Assembly: GCA_025452255.1 (NCBI GenBank)
Contig: CP104974.1
Coordinates: forward strand, 1,799,001 to 1,863,000
From: Devosia sp. A8/3-2
GTDB lineage: Bacteria; Pseudomonadota; Alphaproteobacteria; Rhizobiales; Devosiaceae
Direction of reading: 5' to 3'
Length of the DNA stretch: 64,000 nucleotides
Shown in pieces: positions 43,283 to 53,461 of this stretch; positions within the stretch are counted from its first letter, which is position 1; the number at the start of each line of letters is the position of its first letter. Position numbers and translations under genes: made by a program. The notes under the pieces are model-generated. The model saw only the letters and a list, made by a program, of their open reading frames with translations. It made no database searches and was not told the DNA's origin.

Positions 43283-44331
43283 TTGATTGAGAGCGGAGCG
43301 CCTGCGCGGGAGCGCTGACGGCACAGATGGTGGCGGAGCGGGCCAAGGTGTCGCGCGTGGCCGTATCGCGGGCGTTCAATCCGCATACCTCGCTCAAGCC
43401 AGAGAAGCGGGCGCTGATCCTGCGCATTGCGCAGGAGCTGAATTATACGCCGGACCGGGCGGCGCGGGCGCTGGTCAGCGGGCGCTCGCACTCGGTGGGC
43501 GTGATCGTGCCCGATGTGTGCAGCCCCCGGGAAAGCCAGGAAATCGATGCGCTGACCACGGCCCTGCAGAATGAGGGTTTTGCCACGCTGCTGTTCAAGA
43601 CGCAGACCGATATGAGCATGGACGAGACGCTGCTGACCTATATGAAGGGCTTCAATCCCGACGCTGTCATTGCGTTTGTCGAAAATATCCCGCCGGCGAC
43701 ATTGGCGCGGGTGCTCGACCAGGCGGTGCCGATCTATGTGCATTATCCGCTGGAGGGGCAGCCGGAAACGGGCGTGCTGGCGGCGGACAAGACGCTGCAT
43801 GATCAGCTCAATGTGATGCAGCGCAATGGCATCGAACAGGCGGTGGCACTGCTGCAGGGCTATGGCGCGCGGCGGATTGCCTATCTGTCGGGCCTGCCGA
43901 GATCGCTGGCCAGCGTGGCCCGGGAGCAGACCTTGCGCGCAGTGATGGCCGATCGCGGGCTGGACGAGCCGATCGTCTTTTCCGGCGATTTTACCTATGA
44001 CACGGCTTATGCGGCGACCGTTGACCTGTTCCGGGTGGGGCAGGGGGCGGATGCGGTATTTGCCGCCAATGACGTAGGCGCCTTCGGGGTGATCGATGCG
44101 CTGCGCCATGAATTCGGGCTGCGCGTGCCGCAGGACGTCAAGGTGGTCGGGTTCGACGATATCGAGCAATCACACTGGAAAAGCTACAGCCTCACCACGG
44201 TCAAGATCGATCTGGCTGAGCGGGTGCGGGCGCTGGTGCGGCTGATTTTGCGACGGCTCAATGATCCCGGCGCGCCGGCCTTTGTCGAAACTTTGCAAAC
44301 CCGGCTGGTTGTGCGCGGCACGGTCGGCTGA
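43283..44331 (+). CDS. LacI family transcriptional regulator of the sugar cluster
   Basis: Repressor with an N-terminal helix-turn-helix (TAQMVAERAKVSRVAVSRAFNP), the hinge helix and the periplasmic-binding-like ligand domain (SVGVIVPDVCSPRESQEIDALT, DAVFAANDVGAFGVIDAL, KVVGFDDIEQSHWKSYSLTT). The TTG start at 43283 follows GGGGAGGA by five bases; one C is missing near 43312. The glycosidase gene starts 12 bases after its stop, so both are probably one transcript. Confidence 0.9.
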
Positions 44332-44342
44332 TCGGAATTTTC

Positions 44343-46258
44343 ATGACCACCAAGCGCATCCATCTGGTCTTCAAGACCCATCTCGATATCGGCTTTACCG
44401 ACCATGCGGCCAAGGTGCGGCGGCAATATCATGAGCAGTTCATTCCGCAGGCCATCGCCACGGGCGAGCATCTTTATGCGGAAAATCCTGAGCAGCCCGC
44501 CTTCATCTGGACGACCGGGGCCCGGTTGATCTGGGACCATCTGAACAGCCGGGGCCCCGAGCGGGTCAAACGGCTGGAGCGGGCGATCGAACGGGGGCTG
44601 ATTGCCCGGCATGCGCTGCCCTTCACGACGCATACCGAGCTGATGTTGCCAGCTGTGTTTCGCGCCGGGCTGAGCTATGCGCAGGAGCTGGACAAACGGT
44701 TTGGCAAGGCCACGATTGCGGCCAAGATGACGGATGTGCCGGGCCATACGCTGGGCATGGTGCCGCTGCTGGCCGAGGCGGGCGTCAAATTCCTGCATCT
44801 GGGGGTGAATACGGCCAGCCCGGTGCCCGATGTGCCGCCCATCTTCCGCTGGCAGGCGCCGGATGAGGCTGAAATCGTGGTCATGTATCAGGCCTCATAC
44901 GGGGAGACGGATTTCCCGGCGGGCGCCGATATCGGGCTGAGTTTTGCCCATACCAGCGACAATATCGGGCCGCAAAGCGTGGGGCAGACGGTCGAGGCGG
45001 TGCGGGCGCTGGGGCATGCCCATCCCGATGCGGAAATCGTGGCCTCGACGTTGGATCATTTCGCGGCGGCGATGTGGGCGCAGCGCGACAGCTTTCCCGT
45101 AGTGAGGGAGGAAATTGGCGATAGCTGGATCCATGGGGCGGGGAGCGATCCCGGCAAAGTGGCACGGTTCCGGGCGTTGCAGCGGCTTTATGATGGGTTT
45201 GAAGCGGAACTGACGCCGGAACGGCTGGCCTTCGGGCGGGGGCTGGCCATGGTGGCCGAACATACCCAGGGCGTCGATATCAAGACCTATCTGCGGGACG
45301 AGAAGGCGTGGGACCGGCCGGCATTCGAGGCGGCGCGCGAGCGCGATTATCGCTTTGCCTATGCCGAGCAATCCCGGGCCGAGCAGCGCGGCTATCTCGA
45401 TGCGGCGGTGGCGCTTTTGGCGCCGGAGGATCGGGCATTGGCTGAGGCCGCGGTGCGGACACCGGACTTGCACGGCGCGCTCACGGCGGGAGATACGCTG
45501 AGCGATGGCGGTTGGGTCGTAACGCTTGATCCGCAGACGGGTGATATTGCGCGGATTGTCTCGCCGGCGGGTGTGCTTATCGAGGGCGCTGGCGGTTCGC
45601 TGCTGGGCTATCGCTATGAAAGCTATGACTGGGCCGAGTTGCAGCGGCATTTGGATAGCTATCTGCAGCATCGGCTGGAATGGGCCATTCTCGATCATGA
45701 CAAGCCGGGATTGGCGCAGGCCAGGACGGCGGTGACACAGAGCTTCGCGCCGGTCCTCAAAGGCATTGCGGGCCGGAGTGCGGTAAGCGAGATGCCGGCG
45801 CTGGCGCATGAGACGCTGGGGGCGCCGCCTCAGGTTGAGGTGACGATCAGGGCGCTGGATGCGCGGCAGCTGGAGATCGGCGTGGTGCTGCGTGACAAAC
45901 CGGCCAATCGCATGCCGGAGGCCAGTTTTGTGTCGTTCACGCCGACTGGGGCCAGCGGCTGGGCTTTGCGCAAGCTGGGGCTGTGGCAGGCGGGCGAGGC
46001 CATTGTCGAGCGCGGCGGCGGGCAATTGCAGGCCGTCGAGGCGATGCGGGCCAGGATTGGCGATGTGCCGGTGAGTGTGAGCCTGCTGGACAGTGCGCTG
46101 GTGGCGCCGGCCGGGGCGGAATTCATGCCGTTTCAGCCGGAGCGGCCGGATTTTTCCGGGGCTTTCGCGTGAATGTTCACAACAATAAGTGGGGGACCAA
46201 TTTCCCCATGTGGTGTGAGGGGACGATTGTGAGCCGGCTGGTGCTGGCGCTGGGGTAG
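44343..46258 (+). CDS. DUF5054 / GH38-like glycoside hydrolase
   Basis: About 638 residues. The N-terminus HLVFKTHLDIGFTDHAAKV has the His-x-Asp metal pair of alpha-mannosidase-type (GH38) domains. Further on come ALPFTTHTELM, AAKMTDVPGHTLG and AEIVASTLDHFAAAMW. The C-terminal half is beta-rich. The frame slips near 46160 (CCGGGG run); the corrected end NVHNNKWGTNFPMWCEG matches how DUF5054 proteins finish. There is no signal peptide, so it acts in the cytoplasm, presumably on the imported glycoside. Sugar specificity unknown. Confidence 0.85.
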
Positions 46259-46302
46259 GGCCAGCCCCAACCAATCGACATTCAGGTTTGGGTGGGCCGC
46301 GA

Positions 46303-46346
46303 TCCGCCTCCCTCCCCTCAAGGGGGAGGGGATCGGATCGGGGTTC
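46303..46346. repeat. Dispersed CTCCCC/GGGGAG hairpin
   Basis: CGCCTCCCTCCCCTCAAGGG followed by GGAGGGGATCGGATCGGGGT. It sits between the convergent glycosidase and dppF-like genes and may act as a transcription stop for both. Confidence 0.55.
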
Positions 46347-46351
46347 GCTAC

Positions 46352-47089
46352 CTACAGGAAACTCGCCTCGAACAGGGTCTTGGAATAGGCCTGCGTAATC
46401 TCCCCGCCCCGGAAAGCCTCGGGGGTCAGTTCATCCACGAACACACCCTCCTTCATCACCAGCACCCGGTCGCACATATGGGCGATGACCGACAGATCGT
46501 GGCTGACCAGCACATAGGTCAGTTGCTGCTCTTCTCGCAGATCGCTGAGCAGATTGAGCACTTCGGCCTGCACCGAAACGTCGAGTGCCGAGGTCGGCTC
46601 GTCCAGCAGCAGGATTTGCGGCGCCAGCATCAGTGCCCGCGCAATGGCAACACGCTGCCGCTGCCCGCCGGACAGTTCATGCGGAAACCGTTCGGCAAAA
46701 GCGGCGGGCAGCCCCACCCGCTCCAGCGCCGGCACGACACGATCCCAGCCCTCGCCGCGCTGCATGGCGCGCAACAGTTCGGCCAGCACCCGCTCGATGC
46801 GGTGGCGCGGATGGATCGAGCCATAGGGGTCCTGAAACACCATCTGGGCCAGCTCGAACTGTTGCTTGGTGCGCTCCTTGGCAACATCCTGCCCGGCGAG
46901 CGCGATGCGGCCGGTCCAATGCCGGTCGAGCCCCGCCAGCGAGCGCAGCACGGTGGATTTACCGCACCCGGATTCGCCGACAATGCCCAGCGTCTCGCCC
47001 TTGGCAACCTTGAACGACACCGATTTGACGACCTGCTTGCGATCGTCACCCTTGCCGAAAGCGACTTCCAGATTTTCGACTTCGATCAT
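46352..47089 (-). CDS. ABC transporter ATPase, DppF/OppF type
   Basis: Intact 245-aa ATPase: Walker A GIVGESGCGKSTVLRSLAG, Q-loop MVFQDPYGSIHPRHR, signature HELSGGQRQRVAIARALM, Walker [17 protein letters not shown], switch VSHDLSVI. Belongs to the dipeptide/oligopeptide importer class, which also takes up oligosaccharides and opines. Last gene of the minus-strand operon, overlapping the partner ATPase by ATGA. Confidence 0.93.
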   Translation of the reverse strand: MIEVENLEVAFGKGDDRKQVVKSVSFKVAKGETLGIVGESGCGKSTVLRSLAGLDRHWTGRIALAGQDVAKERTKQQFELAQMVFQDPYGSIHPRHRIERVLAELLRAMQRGEGWDRVVPALERVGLPAAFAERFPHELSGGQRQRVAIARALMLAPQILLLDEPTSALDVSVQAEVLNLLSDLREEQQLTYVLVSHDLSVIAHMCDRVLVMKEGVFVDELTPEAFRGGEITQAYSKTLFEASFL

Positions 47090-47931
47090 GGCCGCGCCTC
47101 CGCTGCGTCGATTGCCTTGCGGTCGAGCACCTGCAGGCGCTTCGCCGGATGGCGGGGATCGGGCATGGCCGCGATCAGGCCCTTGGTATAGGGATGGCTG
47201 GCGTCTTCCAGCCGGGTCAGGCTTTCCACCACATGGCCTTTATACATGACCGGGATGCGCTGGCAGAACGCGGCCACCATGCGGATATCATGGCTGATCA
47301 GCACCGGGCCCGAATTGTTCTCGGTGACCAATTCGTCGAGCAGCTTGAGCACATCGCCGCGCACGCTCACATCGAGCGCCGAAGTCGGTTCATCCGCAAT
47401 CACCACAGCCGGCTTGGCCAGCAGCATCATGGCGATCATCACGCGCTGCCCCATGCCGCCCGAAATCTGGTGCGGATAAAGCCGCATCGTGCGTTCGACA
47501 TCGGCAATGCGCACGCGCTCCAGCATGGCAGCAGCCGCTGCATAAGCCTCGCGCTTGCCCGAGCCCAGATGCAGCTTGGCGGCCTCGGCCACCTGCTTGC
47601 CCACCGACAGCACCGGGTTCAGCGAATAGCGCGGATCTTGCATGATCAGCGCCATTTTGTGGCCGCGCAGCTTGCGCATGCGGCCTTCGTTGAGATCCAG
47701 CAGCGGCGCGCCTTCAAAGTCGAGCCGCTCGGCTTCGACGCGGGCCGAATTGGGCAGCAGCCGCATGATGGCGCGGCCAACGGTGGATTTGCCCGAGCCC
47801 GATTCCCCCACAATGCCCAGCCGCTCGGCGCCCAGCTCGAAACTTACATCGCGCACTGCCAGCACTGGCTTTGCGCAAACCGCACTCGAGAGCTTGCTGA
47901 CGCTGAGAATAGTCTGATCAGGAGCGGACAT
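47086..47931 (-). CDS. ABC transporter ATPase, DppD/OppD type
   Basis: Intact 281-aa ATPase with Walker [20 protein letters not shown], signature [18 protein letters not shown], Walker [18 protein letters not shown] and switch [13 protein letters not shown], and the C-terminal [14 protein letters not shown] typical of this class. The ATG at 47931 overlaps the end of the upstream permease gene by 14 bases. Confidence 0.93.
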   Translation of the reverse strand: MSAPDQTILSVSKLSSAVCAKPVLAVRDVSFELGAERLGIVGESGSGKSTVGRAIMRLLPNSARVEAERLDFEGAPLLDLNEGRMRKLRGHKMALIMQDPRYSLNPVLSVGKQVAEAAKLHLGSGKREAYAAAAAMLERVRIADVERTMRLYPHQISGGMGQRVMIAMMLLAKPAVVIADEPTSALDVSVRGDVLKLLDELVTENNSGPVLISHDIRMVAAFCQRIPVMYKGHVVESLTRLEDASHPYTKGLIAAMPDPRHPAKRLQVLDRKAIDAAEARP

Positions 47932-48820
47932 GGCGCGGATCCAACAGGTCACGGAGGGCATCGCCCACCAGATTGAAGGCAAGGCTGGTGATGAGAATGG
48001 CCGGGCCCGGCATCACTGCGACCCACCAATAATCCAGCATGAATTTGCGGCCGTTCGAAATCATCGCGCCCCATTCCGGCGCCGGCGGCTGTGCCCCAAG
48101 GCCCAGAAAGCCCAAAGCCGCAGCGGTCAGGATAATGCCGGCCATATTGAGCGTCAGCCGCACCACCACCGAGGGGATGCACATCGGCGCGATATAGAGG
48201 AACAGGATGCGCAGGGGCGAAGCGCCATAGAGCCGGGCCGCCGCCACATAATCGGTATTGCGCACGACCAAAGCTTCAGCGCGCGCCAGCCGCGCGATCG
48301 GTGGCCAGCCCGTCAGCGAAATGGCGATGATCGCCGTCTGCAGCCCCGCGCCCATAGCGGCAGCAAAAGCCAGTGCCGGGATCAGCGAGGGGAATGACAG
48401 CACGATATCGGTGGCGCGCATCAGGATCGCGTCGGTACGGCCGCCGACAAAGCCGGCCACCACGCCCACGATCAGCCCGACCGGCCCAACGATCAGCGTC
48501 ACCGCCAGCACGGTCTGGATGGTGATGCGCGTGCCATGGATCAGGCGCGACAGGATATCGCGGCCGAATTCATCGGTGCCCGCCCAATGGGCCCAGCTCG
48601 GCGCCTGCAAGGCCTGCGGCAGGTTTTGCGCAGTGGGACTATAGGGGGCAATCCAGGGCGCAAAGATCGCGACAATGACCAGCACGGCCAGCACGATAAA
48701 GCCCACCATGCCCAAAGGCTCACGCGACAGCTTGCTCAGGCTGAGCCGCACGGTGGTCGCCATGCGGCCAAACAGGCGGCCAAAGCCACCACGCCCGGGA
48801 AGGGTCTCGACATTACTCAT
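47918..48820 (-). CDS. ABC transporter permease, DppC type
   Basis: Intact 300-aa inner-membrane protein. The first helix is GMVGFIVLAVLVIVAIFAPW, followed by the HWAGTDEFGRDILSRLIHGTR block characteristic of DppC/OppC and the EAA loop VAAARLYGASPLRILFLYIAP. Overlaps the DppB-type gene by four bases. Confidence 0.92.
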   Translation of the reverse strand: MSNVETLPGRGGFGRLFGRMATTVRLSLSKLSREPLGMVGFIVLAVLVIVAIFAPWIAPYSPTAQNLPQALQAPSWAHWAGTDEFGRDILSRLIHGTRITIQTVLAVTLIVGPVGLIVGVVAGFVGGRTDAILMRATDIVLSFPSLIPALAFAAAMGAGLQTAIIAISLTGWPPIARLARAEALVVRNTDYVAAARLYGASPLRILFLYIAPMCIPSVVVRLTLNMAGIILTAAALGFLGLGAQPPAPEWGAMISNGRKFMLDYWWVAVMPGPAILITSLAFNLVGDALRDLLDPRHVRS

Positions 48821-49843
48821 GAGGTCGCCTCGCGGGTACGGGGATCAAGGAAGACATAGGCGAGGTCCGCCACGAAATTGAGCAGCATGAAGATCAGGCC
48901 AATGATCAGCGTCGAGGCGAGCACGGCATTCATGTCGCCAATCATCAGCGCATTGGTCATGTATTGGCCGATACCGGGCCGAGAGAACACGATCTCGGTG
49001 ACCACCGCGCCTTCCAGCAGGCTGCCATAGGAAATGGCGAGAATGGTCACCAGCTGCACCGAAATATTGGGCAGGATATGCCCGATGACAATGCCCGCCG
49101 AGGACACGCCCTTGGCGCGCGGCGGTCACATAGTCCTGGTTGAGTTGCTCCAGCGTGAAGCTGCGCGTCATGCGGGTGATATAGGCCATGGCCGAATAGG
49201 CCGGGATACAGGCCGGCAGAATGATGTGGCTAACCGCATTCCAGAACACCTCCATGTCCCCGGCGAGCAGACTATCGACCAGCAACAGCCCCGTGCGCGG
49301 CTCGACCAAGCCTTCGAGATAAATATCGACACGCCCCGGCCCGCCGACCCGGGACAGGCCCGCATAGAAGATGACGAGCCCGACAATGCCGAACCAGAAC
49401 ACCGGAATGGAATGGCCCACCAGCGAGATGACGCGGGCGATCTGGTCGATCAGCGTATCGCGATACAGTGCCGCCGCCATGCCCAGCGGCACGCCGACAA
49501 CAGTGGAGATAATCACTGCCAGCGTCGCCAGTTCCAGCGTTGCCGGGAAGGCCGAGGCCAGATCCTGCGTCACCGGATTGCCGGTGAGGATGGCGGTGCC
49601 CATATCGCCATGCAGCAGCGAGGTCACATAGATCCAGAATTGCTGATAGAGCGGCAAATCCAGGCCCAGCCGCTGCCGCATCGCCTCGAACGCCGCCGGA
49701 TCGGCCAATTCGCCGACAATGGCACCAACCGGATCGGTGGGCAGCACGCGGCCGATCACGAAGGTGACCAGCAGCAGGATGAACAGGCTGACCAGCAATT
49801 GCACGAAGCGCTGGCCCAGTTCCTTGAAGTTGAATTCTTTCAT
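48817..49843 (-). CDS. ABC transporter permease, DppB type
   Basis: Starts MKEFNFKELGQRFVQLLVSL with FVIGRVLPTDPVGAIVG, and LGLDLPLYQQFWIYVTSLLHGDMGTA is the usual DppB periplasmic segment. The EAA region TLEQLNQDYVTAARQ runs into a frame slip near 49110, after which IGHILPNISVQLVTILAISYG continues to the end. About 342 residues. First gene of this operon; no substrate-binding protein gene is seen next to it. Confidence 0.9.
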
Positions 49844-50009
49844 GTCGGCCGCTCTGTTTCAGATGGCATGCGGCTTGGCGAATGTGCCAAGCGCGACCGT
49901 CGGATGTGGAAATCTCGATTGGGCAGCGTCCATGGCCAATCGAATCGAAAATAGTTCCATTTTTCCTCCGGCATTGCTACCTTTGGCGCTAAGACGTCAT
50001 TGGTATCTC

Positions 50010-50019
50010 GTCATATGAC
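50010..50019. promoter_or_regulatory. GntR operator candidate
   Basis: GTCATATGAC is a perfect 10-bp palindrome midway between the divergent DppB-type and GntR starts. GTCATA recurs twice upstream of the mannonate dehydratase gene. Confidence 0.45.
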
Positions 50020-50085
50020 TTACTTTATGTGATGATGGCTGGCAAGCCGGTAGGAATCACGGCCCAATGATGCCGAGGGGACCCA

Positions 50086-50804
50086 ATGAGTAGTGACAGC
50101 AAGAGCCCGATCCGCCGCCGCCAGCGACTGGCCCGAGCTGTCATCGATGCGCTACGCGACCGCATCGTCACCGGCGATCTGGTCATCGGGGATCAGCTTC
50201 CCACCGAAATCCAGCTCGAACTCGAATTCGGCGTCAGCCTGCACCGTGGTGCGCGAAGCCATTGCCGAATGCGCGCCGCGGGCTCGTTACCCCCGTGCAG
50301 GGCAAGGGCATATTCGTCGCCGAACCACAGGCTGATCGCAACCGAGTTCACCTGACGCCCGGCGAGATCAAGAGCATTCCCGAAACCCCGGAATTGCTGG
50401 AATTCCGCCTTGCCATCGAAGTCGAGTCCGCTGCCATCTCCGCCTATCGCCGCTCGCCGCAGCAGGAAGAGGCGATTCGCGACGCCAACCAGATCATGAT
50501 TGCCAATATCGAGGCCGGCGCCCCGACGGTGGAGGCCGATTTCGCCTTCCACTCGGCCATCGCTCGCGCCACCAATAATCACTATTACAGCGAATCGCTG
50601 GCCCGGTTTGGTCCCCGCTCGATCCCGCGCAGCCAGTTCCCCACGCTGCCCGACGCCAAGGATGTCGATTACCTGACCGGCGTCATTGCCGAACATGCCC
50701 GGATCATCGACGCCATTGCCGACCAGGACCCCGATGGCGCACGCGCCGCCATGCGTGAGCATTTGCTCAACAGCCAGAAAAGATATCGCTGGCTGGCGCG
50801 CTAA
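50086..50804 (+). CDS. GntR family regulator, FadR subfamily
   Basis: N-terminal winged helix (RRRQRLARAVIDALRDRIVTGDLVIGDQLPTEIQLELEFGVS), a frame slip near 50245, then the FCD ligand domain with LLEFRLAIEVESAAISAYR, DFAFHSAIARATNNHYYSE and the metal-type histidine EHARIIDAIADQDPDGA. About 239 residues. Its place between an importer and uronate enzymes suggests it responds to an uronate intermediate, as UxuR/ExuR-type FadR proteins do. Confidence 0.87.
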
Positions 50805-50829
50805 TCGCTCGACAGAATCCAAAATTCAT

Positions 50830-50867
50830 ATTATGTCATACCTCGTTGATTGAATGAGGGGTATGTC
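50830..50867 (+). promoter_or_regulatory. Second GntR operator candidate before mannonate dehydratase
   Basis: TTATGTCATACC and GGGGTATGTCAT form an imperfect inverted pair ending at the gene's ATG. It shares the GTCATA core with the palindrome at 50010. Confidence 0.4.
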
Positions 50868-51839
50868 ATGTATGTAGGAACTCAGCTCGCCGCCCGCGAT
50901 GACGACGATTATCGCGTCTGGGCCCAGCTCGGCATCAAGCACATCTGCGCCGATCCCGACACCAAGCTCGGCACTGGACGCTGGACGATCTCAAGCGCCT
51001 GCGCGACAAGGTCGAGAGCTTCGATCTGATCTCGGACATGATCCAGCTGCCGCTGCCCTCGAGCCCGATCGAGACCGCGACCTATCCTGATATCCTGCTG
51101 GCCGGCCCCGAGCGCGATCGCCAGCTCGACGCCATCTGCCAGCTGATCGAAAATCTGGCGATCGCCGGCATTCCTGCCGCCAAATATAATCTCAATCTCA
51201 TTGGCATTCCGCGCACCCCCGACGAGCTGGGCCGCGGCGGCTCGCTCAATGCTTCCTTCCGCTGGGACAAGACCGACCAGAATGCGGCGCCTGGCCCGGC
51301 TGGCGTGCTCTCGGAAGAAGAAAACTGGGAGCGGATCGACTATTTCCTCTCCCGCGTGGTGCCCGTCGCTGAATCCAACAAGGTGCGCCTCGCCTGCCAC
51401 CCGCACGATCCCTATACCCCGCCCGGCTACAAGGGCGTCACGCGCGTTCTGGGCACGGTCGAAGGGCTCAAGAAGTTCGTCACCATGCATGAGAGCCCCT
51501 ATCACGGCCTCAATTTCTGCCGGGGCACGGTCGGGGAAATGCTCGACAATCCGCGCGGAAATCGACGACGTGATCCGCTGGTTCGGCAGCCGGAACAAGA
51601 TTTTCAACCTGCACTACCGCAATATCCGCGGCCGCAAGCTCTCGTTCATGGAAACCTTCCCCGATGAAGGCGACATGGACATGGCAGCCTCGCTCAAGGT
51701 CTACAAGGAAGTGGGCTACCAATACATGGTCATGCCCGACCACGTTCCCACCATTTCCGGCCACGATCCGCAGGGCGTCGCCTTTGCCTATTGCTATGGC
51801 TACACCGCCGCGCTGCTGCAGGCGCTCGATACTTATTAA
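50868..51839 (+). CDS. uxuA: Mannonate dehydratase
   Basis: Dehydrates D-mannonate to 2-dehydro-3-deoxygluconate in glucuronate breakdown. Start [20 protein letters not shown], then [59 protein letters not shown] and [20 protein letters not shown], with metal-binding His/Cys residues in family positions. Frame slips near 50975 and 51557. Corrected length is about 324 residues, slightly shorter than E. coli UxuA, as in the alternative bacterial subgroup. Confidence 0.88.
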
Positions 51840-51861
51840 TCCCTATAAGAGGACCCATTTC

Positions 51862-52763
51862 ATGACCCCCAGCGAACTCAAAGTGGCGCTCGGCAGCGGC
51901 CTGCTCTCCTTCCCCGTCACCACGTTCAATGCCGACCTGTCCATCGATGAGGACGCCTATCGCGCCCATATCGATTGGCTCGACGGGTTCGGTGCCGCTG
52001 TCTTGTTCGCCCCGGGGGCACGGGTGAACTCTTCTCGCTGACGCCGGCCGAAGTCGCCCACGTTACCAAGATCGCCAAGACCACGGCCGGCAAGACCCCC
52101 ATCCTGGGCGGGGCGGCCTACGGCACCGCCATGGCCGTGGAAATGGCCAAGGCCGCTGAAGCCGCCGGCGCAGATGGCGTGCTGCTGCTGCCGCCCTATC
52201 TGATGTTCTCCGAGCAGGAGGGCCCGGTCGCCCACGTCAAGGCGGTCTGCGACGCCGTCGGCATTGGCGTCGTGGTCTATAACCGCGACAATATCGTGCT
52301 CACCGCCGATAGCCTGCAAAAGCTGTGCGATCTTTGCCCCAATCTGATCGGCTTCAAGGACGGCTATGGCGAAGTCGACCGGGTGATCGAAATCACCACC
52401 AAGCTGGGTGATCGCCTGACCTATATCGGCGGCATGCCGACGCACGAACTCTACGCCACGGCCTATTTCGCCGCCGGCGTCACCACCTATTCCTCGGCCG
52501 TGTTCAACTTCGTGCCCGAACTGGCGCAACGCTTCTATAAGGGATTGCGCGCCGGCGACACCAAGACCACCGACGCCATCCTCAAGGATTTCTTCTTCCC
52601 CCTGACCGTGCTGCGCAACCGCCGCAAGGGCTATGCCGTCTCCATCATCAAGGCGGGGCTGGAAGTGCGCGGCCGCAAAGCTGGCCTGGTCCGCCCGCCC
52701 TTGGTCGATCTGACGGGCGATGAAATGGCCCAGCTCAAGGCGCTGGTCGACGCGAATATCTAA
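51862..52763 (+). CDS. kdgD: 5-dehydro-4-deoxyglucarate dehydratase
   Basis: DapA-superfamily lyase that dehydrates and decarboxylates 5-dehydro-4-deoxy-D-glucarate to 2-oxoglutarate semialdehyde, in oxidative uronate breakdown. [20 protein letters not shown] opens the protein. A slip near 52012 sits in the [10 protein letters not shown] motif. The tyrosine in VVVYNRDN and the Schiff-base lysine in [13 protein letters not shown] are visible. About 300 residues, 22 bases after the mannonate dehydratase stop. Confidence 0.9.
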
Positions 52764-52772
52764 GTAGGCCCC

Positions 52773-52799
52773 GATCTCCCTCCCCCTTGAGGGAGGGAA
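52773..52799. repeat. Dispersed CTCCCTCCC/GGGAGGGA hairpin
   Basis: CTCCCTCCCCCTTGAGGGAG is a compact hairpin just after kdgD. It may also stop that transcript. Confidence 0.5.
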
Positions 52800-52967
52800 C
52801 TGGATCGTGACTCTCGGCCGGTTGCTGCAAATTTCTTTCATCCGCGCTGCCCGAACCGGGTGGCGCGGATTGTTTTTTGCGCCCATCAAGCCGCGATTGC
52901 AGTGCATGGAAGCGATGAGACAATTGCGATTGAATTGGCCTATGTGCTTATTATATACCCGCTGACA

Positions 52968-52981
52968 ATAAGTACACTTAT
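52968..52981. promoter_or_regulatory. MarR operator candidate of the efflux operon
   Basis: ATAAGTACACTTAT, perfect six-base arms around AC, ends ten bases before the MarR start. An AT-rich -10-like TATTATATAC lies just upstream. Autorepression is inferred from position. Confidence 0.5.
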
Positions 52982-52990
52982 GAGGCACAG

Positions 52991-53461
52991 ATGCATCCCG
53001 ATGTCCAGAAAGAGCGGCCGATCGGCTATCTCATCCACGACGTCGCGCGGCTCTATCGCCGGCGCTTCGAGGAAGAGGCGCGGGCGCATGGCCTGACGCT
53101 GGCGCAATGGAAGGCGCTGGGTACGATCCATTGGAAAGAGGCCGTCACGCAGGTGGCGCTCGCCAGCGCTATCGATGCCGATCCGATGACGGTGAGCGGG
53201 ATTCTGGACCGGTTGGAAAAGCGCGGCCTGATCGAGCGCTATGCCCATCCCAGCGATAGCCGCGCCAAGCTTTCCCGGCTGACCGAGGCCGGCATGGAAC
53301 TGGTGGGCGAGGCCCGCCATGTCGGCCTTGAACTCTACCGGAATTCGCTGGTTGGCCTGTCCGAGGCCGAACGCGAGGCTGTCATATCGGGGCTGACCCG
53401 CATTCGGGAAAATCTCATCAATCTGGGCCCTGAGGCCGATCAAGAAAAGGAAGCCGTCTAA
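52991..53461 (+). CDS. MarR family regulator of the efflux operon
   Basis: Intact 156-aa winged-helix protein: IGYLIHDVARLYRRRFEEEA, TLAQWKALGTIHWKEAVTQVALASAIDADPMTVSGILDRLEKRGLI, then the wing DSRAKLSRLTEAG and a C-terminal dimer helix. The EmrA-type gene starts at the next base after its stop, so regulator and pump form one operon, as in emrRAB. Confidence 0.92.
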   Translation: MHPDVQKERPIGYLIHDVARLYRRRFEEEARAHGLTLAQWKALGTIHWKEAVTQVALASAIDADPMTVSGILDRLEKRGLIERYAHPSDSRAKLSRLTEAGMELVGEARHVGLELYRNSLVGLSEAEREAVISGLTRIRENLINLGPEADQEKEAV

